From Candidatus Sumerlaeota bacterium (lineage in GTDB: Bacteria > Sumerlaeota > Sumerlaeia > MWCT01): a DNA stretch of 5,894 nucleotides. The stretch lies in contig JAPLSR010000159.1 of assembly GCA_026398545.1 (NCBI GenBank), forward strand, positions 1 through 5,894. Direction: 5' to 3'. Shown in pieces: positions 1-5,894 of the stretch. A program made the translations under genes and the position numbers. Position 1 is the stretch's first letter. Each line of letters starts with the position of its first letter. The notes beneath the pieces were generated by a model. The model searched no databases, had not been told where the DNA came from, and saw nothing but the letters and a program-made list of their open reading frames with translations.

Positions 1-17
1 TATAATTTCTAAGCGTC

Positions 18-23
18 TATAAT
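18..23 (+). promoter_or_regulatory. Possible -10 element upstream of the radical SAM gene
   Basis: A perfect TATAAT word lies 38 bases before the first start codon, in an AT-rich leader; a second TATAAT occupies positions 1-6. The matching -35 region would fall before the left edge of the window, so the promoter cannot be confirmed. TATAAT-like words are common by chance in such AT-rich sequence. Confidence 0.25.
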
Positions 24-61
24 ATATTTAATCTCTTAAAAAGGGTCATCACTTTTATAAA

Positions 62-1144
62 ATGGTACTAATGAAACTGAAAAAATATTTGAATATCAGG
101 CGTGCCATTGGCGACCAGTTGAATCAGCGCTCCTCTCTACGGGCGCTCCCCTTGAGCTTCCATTTTGAGGTCAATGACAATTGCAATCTGAAATGCGCCA
201 TGTGCGCCCGCCAGAGCGATTATGTGCCGAAAGGCACCGGAAACCTTGAGCCGTCCATCATCCGGGGCATCAGGAAATGGCTCACGCGAGCGCAATATGT
301 TGGACTGGCAGGCAATGGCGAGCCATTTCTCCATCCTCGCCTTTTTGACATCCTTGAAGACATCCGGCAGGCGGGCAGTGTGCCTTCAATAATCACAAAC
401 GGGATGCTTCTCACACTGGAGCGTCTGGAACATCTGATTGCGCTCGGTCCATCCATCCTTAATATCTCAATAGATGCCGCAACGAAGAGCACTTTTGAAT
501 CCATAAGGGTTGGCGCAAACTTTGACACCATTCTTCATAACTTAGATAACCTTGTGAGTTTGAAAAAGATAAAAAAGACCCCATTCCCCATCATCAATTT
601 TCTCGCCTGCGTCATGGAAAATAATAAGGCGGAGCTGATGGGTATCATTTACCTTGCGGCAAGATTCGGCGTCCCCAAGGTCATCTTTCAGACCGTCTTT
701 CCATTTACGGATTACGGGCGGGAAAATATGCTCAAGGACCTGGATGAAATTAATCAAGCCGTTGGACCGGCGAAAAAACGCGCCTCAGAACTGGGCATCG
801 AGACGGTCATTGCCCCTCTCTTCTTCAGTCTGGAAAAACGCCTTGAACACCAGGGAAAAACACTGCGCCCCGGAACACATCTCTTCTGTGAGAATATCTG
901 GCAGACCATGCATGTCGGCATTAATGGCGATGTGCGGTTTTGCTGTTTCTGGACGGGCAAATCCATCGGGAATCTTACTGAAAGGAGAGTTCCGGAAATA
1001 TGGAATCACCCGGAATTTGCCAATTTGCGCGCCGCCATTTGCCGCGGCGAAATCCCAACTGACTGCCGTAATTGTCATGTTCTTGAAATTCACAATCCGG
1101 AAGAGATACGTTCACGGCTTCAAGCGAGGCTCAGAAATCTTTAG
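62..1144 (+). CDS. Radical SAM/SPASM domain protein, substrate unknown
   Basis: A 360-residue cytoplasmic iron-sulfur enzyme of the radical SAM superfamily. Such enzymes cleave S-adenosylmethionine reductively to start radical chemistry on a substrate. The signature C41-x3-C45-x2-C48 (CNLKCAMC) binds the catalytic 4Fe-4S cluster, and GNGEP at 84-88 is the GGEP-like SAM-contact motif. The C-terminal part looks like a SPASM domain: C276-x12-G289-x4-C294, the IGN and EIWN words typical of the family, then C335-x2-C338, which together could hold one auxiliary cluster. C295 and C327 are further cysteines. Known SPASM proteins include peptide maturases and enzymes acting on small molecules or proteins. 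No precursor peptide gene is visible nearby, so the substrate cannot be named. The start is uncertain: ATG 62 and ATG 71 are both possible, and only a distant AAGGG (41-45) precedes them. Family assignment is firm; function is open. Confidence 0.9.
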   Translation: MVLMKLKKYLNIRRAIGDQLNQRSSLRALPLSFHFEVNDNCNLKCAMCARQSDYVPKGTGNLEPSIIRGIRKWLTRAQYVGLAGNGEPFLHPRLFDILEDIRQAGSVPSIITNGMLLTLERLEHLIALGPSILNISIDAATKSTFESIRVGANFDTILHNLDNLVSLKKIKKTPFPIINFLACVMENNKAELMGIIYLAARFGVPKVIFQTVFPFTDYGRENMLKDLDEINQAVGPAKKRASELGIETVIAPLFFSLEKRLEHQGKTLRPGTHLFCENIWQTMHVGINGDVRFCCFWTGKSIGNLTERRVPEIWNHPEFANLRAAICRGEIPTDCRNCHVLEIHNPEEIRSRLQARLRNL

Positions 1145-1226
1145 AAAACCACGGGGGCACCGGCAGCACGGGGAATCTATTATTCACCCACAAAGGCAAT
1201 GAATTTTCTTTATTGGAGGTCGGCAA

Positions 1227-2483
1227 ATGGATGCACAGGAATTGATTGAACAGATGGGGAAAAAGGCTCGGGAGGCAGCCGCCGGACTTGCACTCCTGAA
1301 TCCGGAAGTCAAAAACCACGCCCTCCTTCAGATGGCGGACTCCTTTTTATCCCACGAAGACAATATCAAATCGGAAAATCAAAAAGATATGAAGGCGGGA
1401 GAAGATAAAGGACTTTCTAAGGCAATGCTAGACCGTCTCCTCTTGAATGACAGTCGCATTGATGAGATGGCAAAGGCGTTACAGGCAGTTGCCGCCCTGA
1501 ATGACCCCTGCGGGGAAATCTATGACATGCATGTGCGCCCAAACGGCCTCAAAATTGGAAGGATGCGTTGCCCTATTGGCGTTATCGCCATCATTTATGA
1601 ATCCCGTCCGAACGTCACTGCCGAGGCAGGCTGCCTGTGCGTTAAATCGGGCAATGCTGTGATTCTGCGGGGCGGCTCTGAGGCAATCCATACCAACACT
1701 ATAATTGCCCGCCTGATGGCGGAGGCAGGAACTGCCGCCGGACTTCCTGAGGGGGCGGTTCAACTGATTGAGACAACCGACCGCAACGCGGTGAGCGCCC
1801 TCCTCCGCGCCAATCAATATGTCGACCTTATCATTCCCCGCGGAGGCACCTCTCTTATCAAAAAAGTCGCCGAGGAATCAACAATCCCCGTCATCAAACA
1901 TTATAGCGGAAACTGTTTCATTTACGTGGACGAAACGGCAGACCTGAAGCAGGCGGTCACAATCATTGACAACGCCAAGACACAGCGTCCAGGTGTCTGC
2001 AATGCCCTTGAGACATTACTCATCCACAGGGAGATTGCCGCCTCTCTCCTTGCCAAACTGGCGCCCATCCTTCTTAAAAAGGGAGTTGAACTCCGCGGAG
2101 ATGAAACCGTCTGCACCCTTGTCCCCAGTGCTGGGGCGGCAAAAGAATCCGATTGGGATGAGGAATATCTTGACCTTATACTCGCCATCAAGGTTGTGGA
2201 CTCAATAGATGAGGCAATTAAGTTCATCAACGACCACGGCTCCCATCATACGGATGCAATCCTGACAATGGATTATAGACATGCAATGAAGTTTCTGACC
2301 GCTGTGGATTCCTCCTGCGTGTTTGCAAATTGCTCCACCAGGTTTTCAGACGGCGGGGAATTCGGCATGGGATGCGAAATCGGGGTAAGCACAGATAAGC
2401 TCCATGCCCGTGGTCCCATGGGGCTGAAAGAGCTGACCACATCCAAATTTATCGTCTTCGGAGATGGGCAGATACGCACATGA
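1227..2483 (+). CDS. proA: Gamma-glutamyl phosphate reductase (glutamate-5-semialdehyde dehydrogenase)
   Basis: Second enzyme of proline synthesis: it reduces gamma-glutamyl phosphate to glutamate-5-semialdehyde with NADPH in the cytoplasm, and the product cyclises to pyrroline-5-carboxylate. At 418 residues it matches the usual length (about 417 in E. coli). The family signature PIGVIAIIYESRPNVT ends at about residue 131 (Y124-T131), followed by the nucleotide-binding stretch KSGNAVILRGGSEA. The catalytic cysteine is C258 in TQRPGVCNALETLL. The end, with GEFGMGCEIGVSTDKLHARG and a final GDGQIR, is typical of ProA. The start is fixed by a GGAGGT at 1215-1220, six bases before ATG 1227. The partner kinase gene proB, often adjacent, is absent; the upstream neighbour is a radical SAM gene 82 bases away. 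No strong terminator follows the stop. Nothing suggests inactivation. Confidence 0.97.
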   Translation: MDAQELIEQMGKKAREAAAGLALLNPEVKNHALLQMADSFLSHEDNIKSENQKDMKAGEDKGLSKAMLDRLLLNDSRIDEMAKALQAVAALNDPCGEIYDMHVRPNGLKIGRMRCPIGVIAIIYESRPNVTAEAGCLCVKSGNAVILRGGSEAIHTNTIIARLMAEAGTAAGLPEGAVQLIETTDRNAVSALLRANQYVDLIIPRGGTSLIKKVAEESTIPVIKHYSGNCFIYVDETADLKQAVTIIDNAKTQRPGVCNALETLLIHREIAASLLAKLAPILLKKGVELRGDETVCTLVPSAGAAKESDWDEEYLDLILAIKVVDSIDEAIKFINDHGSHHTDAILTMDYRHAMKFLTAVDSSCVFANCSTRFSDGGEFGMGCEIGVSTDKLHARGPMGLKELTTSKFIVFGDGQIRT

Positions 2484-2563
2484 AGTGGAAATAATCACAA
2501 GGGCAAGATATCGAGGTGGTTGAAAAAAAGTATATGGAATAAGAAATTGACGGGGATTTTCAA

Positions 2564-2631
2564 TTGACAAGGAAACCCACTCTATTGAATATTAAATACC
2601 GTTAAAAGGAAAGGCAGTGTCGATATATATT
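2564..2631 (+). promoter_or_regulatory. Candidate sigma-70 type promoter elements for pilBC
   Basis: Two alternatives are visible. The first is a perfect -35 word TTGACA at 2564-2569, but at 15 to 18 bases it has only poor -10 words (TTGAAT at 2585-2590 is the best, at 15). The second is TTAAAA at 2602-2607, then 18 bases, then TATATT at 2626-2631, which is a 4/6 plus 5/6 match. Either would place transcription start 25 to 90 bases before pilB. Matches of this quality arise by chance in AT-rich DNA. Confidence 0.3.
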
Positions 2632-2649
2632 TTAATACCCAAGTGCTTA

Positions 2650-2673
2650 ACCTCCGGTTCGGAACAGTGAGGT
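2650..2673 (+). promoter_or_regulatory. Possible hairpin covering the pilB ribosome binding site
   Basis: In the mRNA, ACCTC (2650-2654) can pair with GAGGT (2669-2673), the core of the pilB Shine-Dalgarno site. Inside it, GTT (2657-2659) can pair with AAC (2663-2665) around a CGG loop, with a small internal loop between the two stems. This could lower pilB translation. The stems are short (5 and 3 pairs), so this may be chance. Confidence 0.25.
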
Positions 2674-2676
2674 GAT
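2669..2676 (+). promoter_or_regulatory. Shine-Dalgarno site of pilB
   Basis: GAGGTGAT lies six bases before ATG 2683. It decides the start in favour of ATG 2683 over the in-frame ATG 2695, which has no purine-rich site before it. Confidence 0.8.
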
Positions 2677-2682
2677 AAAGGC

Positions 2683-4440
2683 ATGGTTACAACAATGGAA
2701 CGGCGTCTTGGCGAAATGCTCGTCAAGGAAAATATCATCCGACAGGACGACCTTGAGAAGGCACTGAAGAAGCAGGAGGAGGACAACACCAGTCTGGGTC
2801 GGGTGATTGTGGACATGGGACTTGCCTCTGAGTGGGAGATGGCTGCCGCCATTGGCAAACAGCTCAATGTTCCCTTCATCACACTTTCCCATTATGAAAT
2901 TGACCACCTGGTGCTCGAAAGCATTCCAGAGGAGATTGTCAGGAAATACAAAATCGTCCCCGTGGACAAAACGGGTGACACCCTGACAGTGGCACTTTCA
3001 GACCCATCCAACATCTACCTGCAGGATGAACTGCGCCTCCTGACCAAATGTAAAATCATCCCCGTCATCAGTTTCGAATCTGACATCATGGAGGCTATCA
3101 ACCAGTATTACTCCGGCTCCAAGAATCAGGGCAGCAAATTTGATGAGATGTTAAAGGATATTACCGACCAGGAGCAAGAATCCCTGCCGGATGAAGAAAA
3201 TGTCGAATTCCAGGGGGAGCAGACGCAGGACGATGATGACCTTTCCGTTGACGTCGATGATGCACCGGTTATCCAACTTGTGAACCTTGTCATCTCGGAG
3301 GCAATCAAGGCAGGAGCAAGCGATATTCATGTCGAACCATACGAGAAGACATTGCGCCTGCGCTACCGCATTGACGGTGTCCTTCAGGAAATGACCCCGC
3401 CGCCAAAGAAATTTCAAAACGCCATCATCTCACGCATCAAAATCCTTTCAGAGATGGACATTGCGGAAAAACGCCTCCCCCAGGATGGACGTTTCAAGGC
3501 ACGCATCAGTAACCGGAACATTGACTTCCGCGTCTCAACCTGTCCCATAGCCCACGGGGAAAAAGTTGTTATCCGTATTCTTGACCAGAACAAACTCAAG
3601 CTCAGTCTCGAAGACCTGGGATTTGAAACCGAAATCAGGGACAAGTTTGTTGAATATATTCATAAACCCTGGGGGATGATACTAATCACGGGTCCGACTG
3701 GTTCGGGAAAATCCACCACCCTCTACACAGCGCTCAGCACTATCAATGACAGCAAGAAAAACATCTCTACCATTGAGGACCCGATAGAATACCAGATTCG
3801 GGGTATCAATCAGGTTCAGGCAAAACCCGACATCGGACTTACCTTTGCCGCCGGACTCCGAAGTTTTCTCCGCCAGGACCCGGATATCATCATGGTTGGC
3901 GAGATTCGCGACCTGGAGACAGCGGAAATCGCCGTTCGTGCCGCATTGACCGGTCACCTTGTCCTCAGCACCATTCACACCAACGATGCCACCTCCACTC
4001 TATCCCGTCTGACGGATATGGGTGTTGAACCTTTCCTTGTCACAGCATCACTGCTCATGGTGATTGCACAGCGCCTGGTGAGGCGCATCTGTGGAAACTG
4101 CAAGGAAGAATTCATACCGACACCGGAATCGCTTAATTTGGCCCAGGTGCCGCAGCAGGAGGTGATGAAGCTATGGAGGGGTCCGGGATGCTCCAACTGC
4201 CGTGGAACCGGATACAAGGGACGCGTTGCCTTGTATGAACTATTGGTTATGACTGAACGGCTCAAAGAGTTGATTATTTCAGGAGGTACGGCAAGCCAGA
4301 TCAAAAAAACCGCCATCAGCGAGGGGATGGAGACTCTACGCACGGCTGGTATCAAAAAGGCATTTCAGGGGTTGACAACCATTGAGGAAGTTGTCGGAAT
4401 AACTATTGCCGATGACGTTCAAGAAAAGACCGGAGGATGA
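2683..4440 (+). CDS. pilB: Type IV pilus assembly ATPase PilB (GspE/PilB family), with MshEN-type N-terminus
   Basis: Cytoplasmic hexameric ATPase that drives extension of type IV pili or a related pseudopilus; 585 residues, within the PilB range. Order of parts: MshEN/T2SSE N-terminal domain (about 8-150); an acidic linker (about 155-195) rich in Asp and Glu, including DDDD; the N2 domain with SDIHVEP at 213-219; then the C-terminal RecA-like ATPase. Walker A is GPTGSGKST at 337-345, the Asp box contains E365-D366, Walker B is IIMVGE ending at E407, and the His box has H425 and H432. A zinc-type tetracysteine C470-x2-C473 and C503-x2-C506 precedes TGYKGR, as in PilB and GspE. All expected catalytic residues are present. 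The N-terminus has two 24-residue motifs (8-31 and 37-60) close to the c-di-GMP-binding consensus. pilC follows after three bases. GspE of a type II secretion system is the alternative; the type of PilC next door favours a pilus. Confidence 0.93.
   Translation: MVTTMERRLGEMLVKENIIRQDDLEKALKKQEEDNTSLGRVIVDMGLASEWEMAAAIGKQLNVPFITLSHYEIDHLVLESIPEEIVRKYKIVPVDKTGDTLTVALSDPSNIYLQDELRLLTKCKIIPVISFESDIMEAINQYYSGSKNQGSKFDEMLKDITDQEQESLPDEENVEFQGEQTQDDDDLSVDVDDAPVIQLVNLVISEAIKAGASDIHVEPYEKTLRLRYRIDGVLQEMTPPPKKFQNAIISRIKILSEMDIAEKRLPQDGRFKARISNRNIDFRVSTCPIAHGEKVVIRILDQNKLKLSLEDLGFETEIRDKFVEYIHKPWGMILITGPTGSGKSTTLYTALSTINDSKKNISTIEDPIEYQIRGINQVQAKPDIGLTFAAGLRSFLRQDPDIIMVGEIRDLETAEIAVRAALTGHLVLSTIHTNDATSTLSRLTDMGVEPFLVTASLLMVIAQRLVRRICGNCKEEFIPTPESLNLAQVPQQEVMKLWRGPGCSNCRGTGYKGRVALYELLVMTERLKELIISGGTASQIKKTAISEGMETLRTAGIKKAFQGLTTIEEVVGITIADDVQEKTGG
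4432..4436 (+). promoter_or_regulatory. Shine-Dalgarno site of pilC inside the end of pilB
   Basis: GGAGG overlaps the last codons of pilB and lies seven bases before ATG 4444. The pilB stop is at 4438-4440, so ribosomes finishing pilB are placed next to the pilC start. This arrangement points to translational coupling and roughly matched output of the two proteins. Confidence 0.8.
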
Positions 4441-4443
4441 TAA

Positions 4444-5658
4444 ATGCCCGTTTTTCAATATGTGGCACGCGACACACAGGGTAAAATCATAAACGGCACA
4501 ACCCAGGCGGCAAATCAATCCGCCGTTGTGAAATTTCTACGGGACCAGGGTTTAATACCAACCACTATCCAGTTGGGGGGCGCTGCGGCAAAGGGGGCAT
4601 ATGGTAGAGGGAAGGGCGGAGCACCTAAACTGGAGGATGCCGTCATTATTTCCCGCCAGTTTGCCACCATGATACGCGCCGGCCTTCCCTTGATTGAGGT
4701 CCTGGATATTCTTGCCGAGCAGGCGGAAAAGGCATCAATGCAAAAGATCATGCGGGAGATAGAAAAGGATGTTGAATCCGGCGCATCCTTTACAGAGGCT
4801 ATTCAAAAACATCCCAAGTTGTTTGACAATTTCTTTCTGAGCATGGTCCGGGCGGGTGAGGCAAGTGGCATGCTCGACTCCATTCTGGACCAGGTTGCCA
4901 CCTATCTTGAAAAGGTCATTGCTATCCGCCGGAAGGTCAAATCCGCCACGATGTATCCTCTGACGGTCTCTATTGTGGCTGCTGTCATTACTACTTTTCT
5001 GCTTGTGAAGGTGGTTCCCATTTTCCAGGAAATCTTTTCAGACCTCGGGTCGAACCTCCCTGTTCCAACACAGGTTACTATCTTCCTCAGTAAGATCCTT
5101 CAGGAACATCTCCTGAAACTAATCATTGCCATTGCAATCATAATCGCCGCGGCAAGGCAGTGGAGCAAGACAAAGGGCGGGCGCTATAAGCTCGATTACC
5201 TCAAATTGCATATTCCTGTATTCGGTCCTATCTTCTCGAAAGTCGCCATTGCAAAGTTCACCCGAACCCTTGGCACCCTTATCAAGGCTGGCGTGAACAT
5301 CCTCTACGCCTTAGAGATCACTGCTAAGACAGCGGGCAACTCTGTCATCGAAGAGGCGGTTATGAAAACCCGCACCAGTATCCAAAGCGGAGAGAGTATC
5401 ACACGACCTTTAGTCGACGCCGGTTGCTTTCCTCCAATGGTCACCCGCATGATTGATGTGGGGGAACGCACTGGTATGCTTGAGAGCATGCTGTCCAAAA
5501 TTGCCGACTTTTACGAAGACCAGGTGAACACGGCGGTTTCGGGATTAACCTCCATGATTGAGCCCTTACTCATCGTATTCCTGGGGCTTGTGGTGGGTTT
5601 TATCGTTATATCCATGTTTATGCCCATGTTTAAGATGGTGGAAGTCCTGATGAAATAA
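4444..5658 (+). CDS. pilC: Type IV pilus inner-membrane platform protein PilC (GspF/PilC family)
   Basis: Polytopic inner-membrane protein that sits at the base of the pilus machine and couples PilB to pilin assembly. At 404 residues it is full length for the family. It starts with the usual short beta-rich segment (FQYVARDTQGKIINGT), then a glycine-rich stretch (about 45-58), and then two T2SSF repeats. The first contains SRQFATMIRAGLPL and VRAGEASGMLDSIL. The second contains KFTRTLGTLIKAGVNIL and MIDVGERTGMLESML, so the two halves are clear internal duplicates. Hydrophobic segments lie at about 173-192, 223-238 and 373-395, giving three membrane spans with large cytoplasmic loops. RRKVKSATMYP before the first span is typical of PilC. 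It forms an operon with pilB. No pilT gene lies between or after them in the window. GspF is the alternative name if the system is secretory. Confidence 0.93.
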   Translation: MPVFQYVARDTQGKIINGTTQAANQSAVVKFLRDQGLIPTTIQLGGAAAKGAYGRGKGGAPKLEDAVIISRQFATMIRAGLPLIEVLDILAEQAEKASMQKIMREIEKDVESGASFTEAIQKHPKLFDNFFLSMVRAGEASGMLDSILDQVATYLEKVIAIRRKVKSATMYPLTVSIVAAVITTFLLVKVVPIFQEIFSDLGSNLPVPTQVTIFLSKILQEHLLKLIIAIAIIIAAARQWSKTKGGRYKLDYLKLHIPVFGPIFSKVAIAKFTRTLGTLIKAGVNILYALEITAKTAGNSVIEEAVMKTRTSIQSGESITRPLVDAGCFPPMVTRMIDVGERTGMLESMLSKIADFYEDQVNTAVSGLTSMIEPLLIVFLGLVVGFIVISMFMPMFKMVEVLMK

Positions 5659-5674
5659 GTATGCAAGGACGCCG

Positions 5675-5704
5675 GATATTATCAAAGTGCCTTCGGATGA
5701 TATT
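5675..5704 (+). repeat. Imperfect inverted repeat just after pilC
   Basis: ATATTATC (5676-5683) can pair with GATGATAT (5696-5703) with one wobble pair, extended by a G-T pair at 5675/5704. AAG (5685-5687) can pair with CTT (5691-5693) inside the loop. The stem is AT-rich and is not followed by a run of T, so it is a poor intrinsic terminator; it may be a processing or stability element, or chance. It lies 16 bases after the pilC stop and 41 bases before the next start. Confidence 0.35.
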
Positions 5705-5745
5705 ATTCACTGAATTATCAACTCTATGGAAAATGATGGAAATCT

Positions 5746-5894
5746 ATGATTGACCCTGTTCTTGAGCGGCGTGCGGCAGACTGTAAAGAACTCCTCCAAT
5801 TGTGGAGTACCTTTCACAAATATTTCGCCATTGCAGTAAAAGGGGAAGACCTCATAACTCATGAGCGCGAGGCGGAATTTCTCTATCTTAAAAG
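5746..5894 (+). CDS. Unrecognised protein, 5' part only (cut by window edge)
   Basis: An open frame begins at ATG 5746 and runs without a stop to the right edge: 49 full codons plus two bases. An in-frame TGA at 5734-5736 and no other start after it fix ATG 5746 as the only possible ATG start. The ribosome site is weak (TGGA at 5737-5740). The visible part begins MIDPVLERRAADCKELLQLW and is rich in charged and aromatic residues, with alternating leucines that suggest amphipathic helices. It has no signal peptide or membrane span so far. I do not recognise a family. It lies on the same strand 87 bases after pilC, so it may be transcribed with pilBC; its place where pilT is sometimes found does not make it PilT, and no PilT-like sequence is visible. 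The frame could also be a chance opening, though its composition looks protein-like. Confidence 0.6.
   Translation, partial: MIDPVLERRAADCKELLQLWSTFHKYFAIAVKGEDLITHEREAEFLYLK

Larger units (their letters stand above)
2484..2682. other. Intergenic region between proA and pilB
   Basis: About 200 AT-rich bases without a credible gene. It holds two TTGAC words 17 bases apart (2547 and 2564), a weak inverted repeat AATTGA/TCAATT (2545-2550 and 2560-2565), two near-identical words TTAAATACC (2592-2600) and TTTAATACC (2631-2639) placed 39 bases apart, and the pilB ribosome binding site. I see no GC-rich hairpin with a T run that would end proA transcription, and no -24/-12 sigma-54 promoter (TGGCAC-N5-TTGC), which controls some pilus genes elsewhere. 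Confidence 0.6.

Noticed and set aside
1150..1173. A 7-base direct repeat CACGGGG, 17 bases apart, between the radical SAM gene and proA
   Set aside because: It is too short and isolated to support an operator or recombination site.
1199..1249. A 16-codon frame starting at ATG 1199 after AAAGG, overlapping the start of proA
   Set aside because: It is very short, runs over the strong proA ribosome site and start, and has no proline-rich or other leader-like content. It is more likely chance than a leader peptide.
2520..2567. A 15-residue frame starting at TTG 2520 behind GAGGTGG
   Set aside because: The start codon is rare, the frame is tiny, and the purine-rich site directly abuts the start. 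I see no support for expression.
1131..5498. Long open frames on the minus strand and in other + frames inside proA, pilB and pilC
   Set aside because: They lie within genes identified by conserved catalytic motifs, lack family features and ribosome sites, and are expected by chance opposite GC-balanced coding sequence.
5661..5753. A 30-residue frame starting at ATG 5661 just after the pilC stop
   Set aside because: No ribosome site precedes it, its composition is unlike the neighbouring proteins, it spans the inverted repeat, and it overlaps the better supported start at 5746.
1..5894. tRNA or rRNA genes, CRISPR arrays, insertion sequences, riboswitches or phage attachment sites
   Set aside because: I saw no cloverleaf-type sequence, regularly spaced repeats, transposase motifs, terminal inverted repeats or recognisable aptamer in the gaps, which total only about 430 bases.

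Overview
The window carries four complete protein genes and the start of a fifth, all on the + strand: a radical SAM/SPASM protein, gamma-glutamyl phosphate reductase (proA), and a type IV pilus motor/platform pair (pilB, pilC), followed by an unrecognised gene cut by the right edge. Base composition looks close to 50% GC by eye, with AT-rich gaps between genes. The gene density, the Shine-Dalgarno sites (GGAGGT, GAGGTGA, GGAGG) and the protein families are bacterial. The phylum cannot be fixed from this window. The pilB-pilC arrangement without pilT would suit several poorly cultured bacterial lineages as well as better known ones, but that is an inference.

Layout. 1-61 is an AT-rich leader with TATAAT-like words. 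62-1144 is the radical SAM/SPASM enzyme of unknown substrate. After an 82-base gap, 1227-2483 is full-length proA, without proB beside it. 2484-2682 is a non-coding gap of about 200 bases with TTGAC repeats, candidate promoter elements and a small hairpin that could cover the pilB ribosome binding site. 2683-4440 is pilB and 4444-5658 is pilC, three bases apart, with the pilC ribosome binding site inside the end of pilB. 5659-5745 holds an imperfect inverted repeat. An open frame starts at 5746 and runs off the end.

How they work together. PilB (cytoplasmic hexameric ATPase) and PilC (inner-membrane platform) form the assembly engine of a type IV pilus or a related pseudopilus/secretion machine. 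The N-terminus of PilB carries two 24-residue MshEN-type motifs separated by five residues, so the motor may be a cyclic-di-GMP receptor. ProA is a housekeeping proline biosynthesis enzyme, and the radical SAM protein has no evident functional link to either neighbour.

Most of the window is recognisable, well-described biology. I found no convincing new system. The best leads are the degenerate but near-complete c-di-GMP motif in PilB, the uncharacterised gene after pilC, and the substrate of the radical SAM enzyme.
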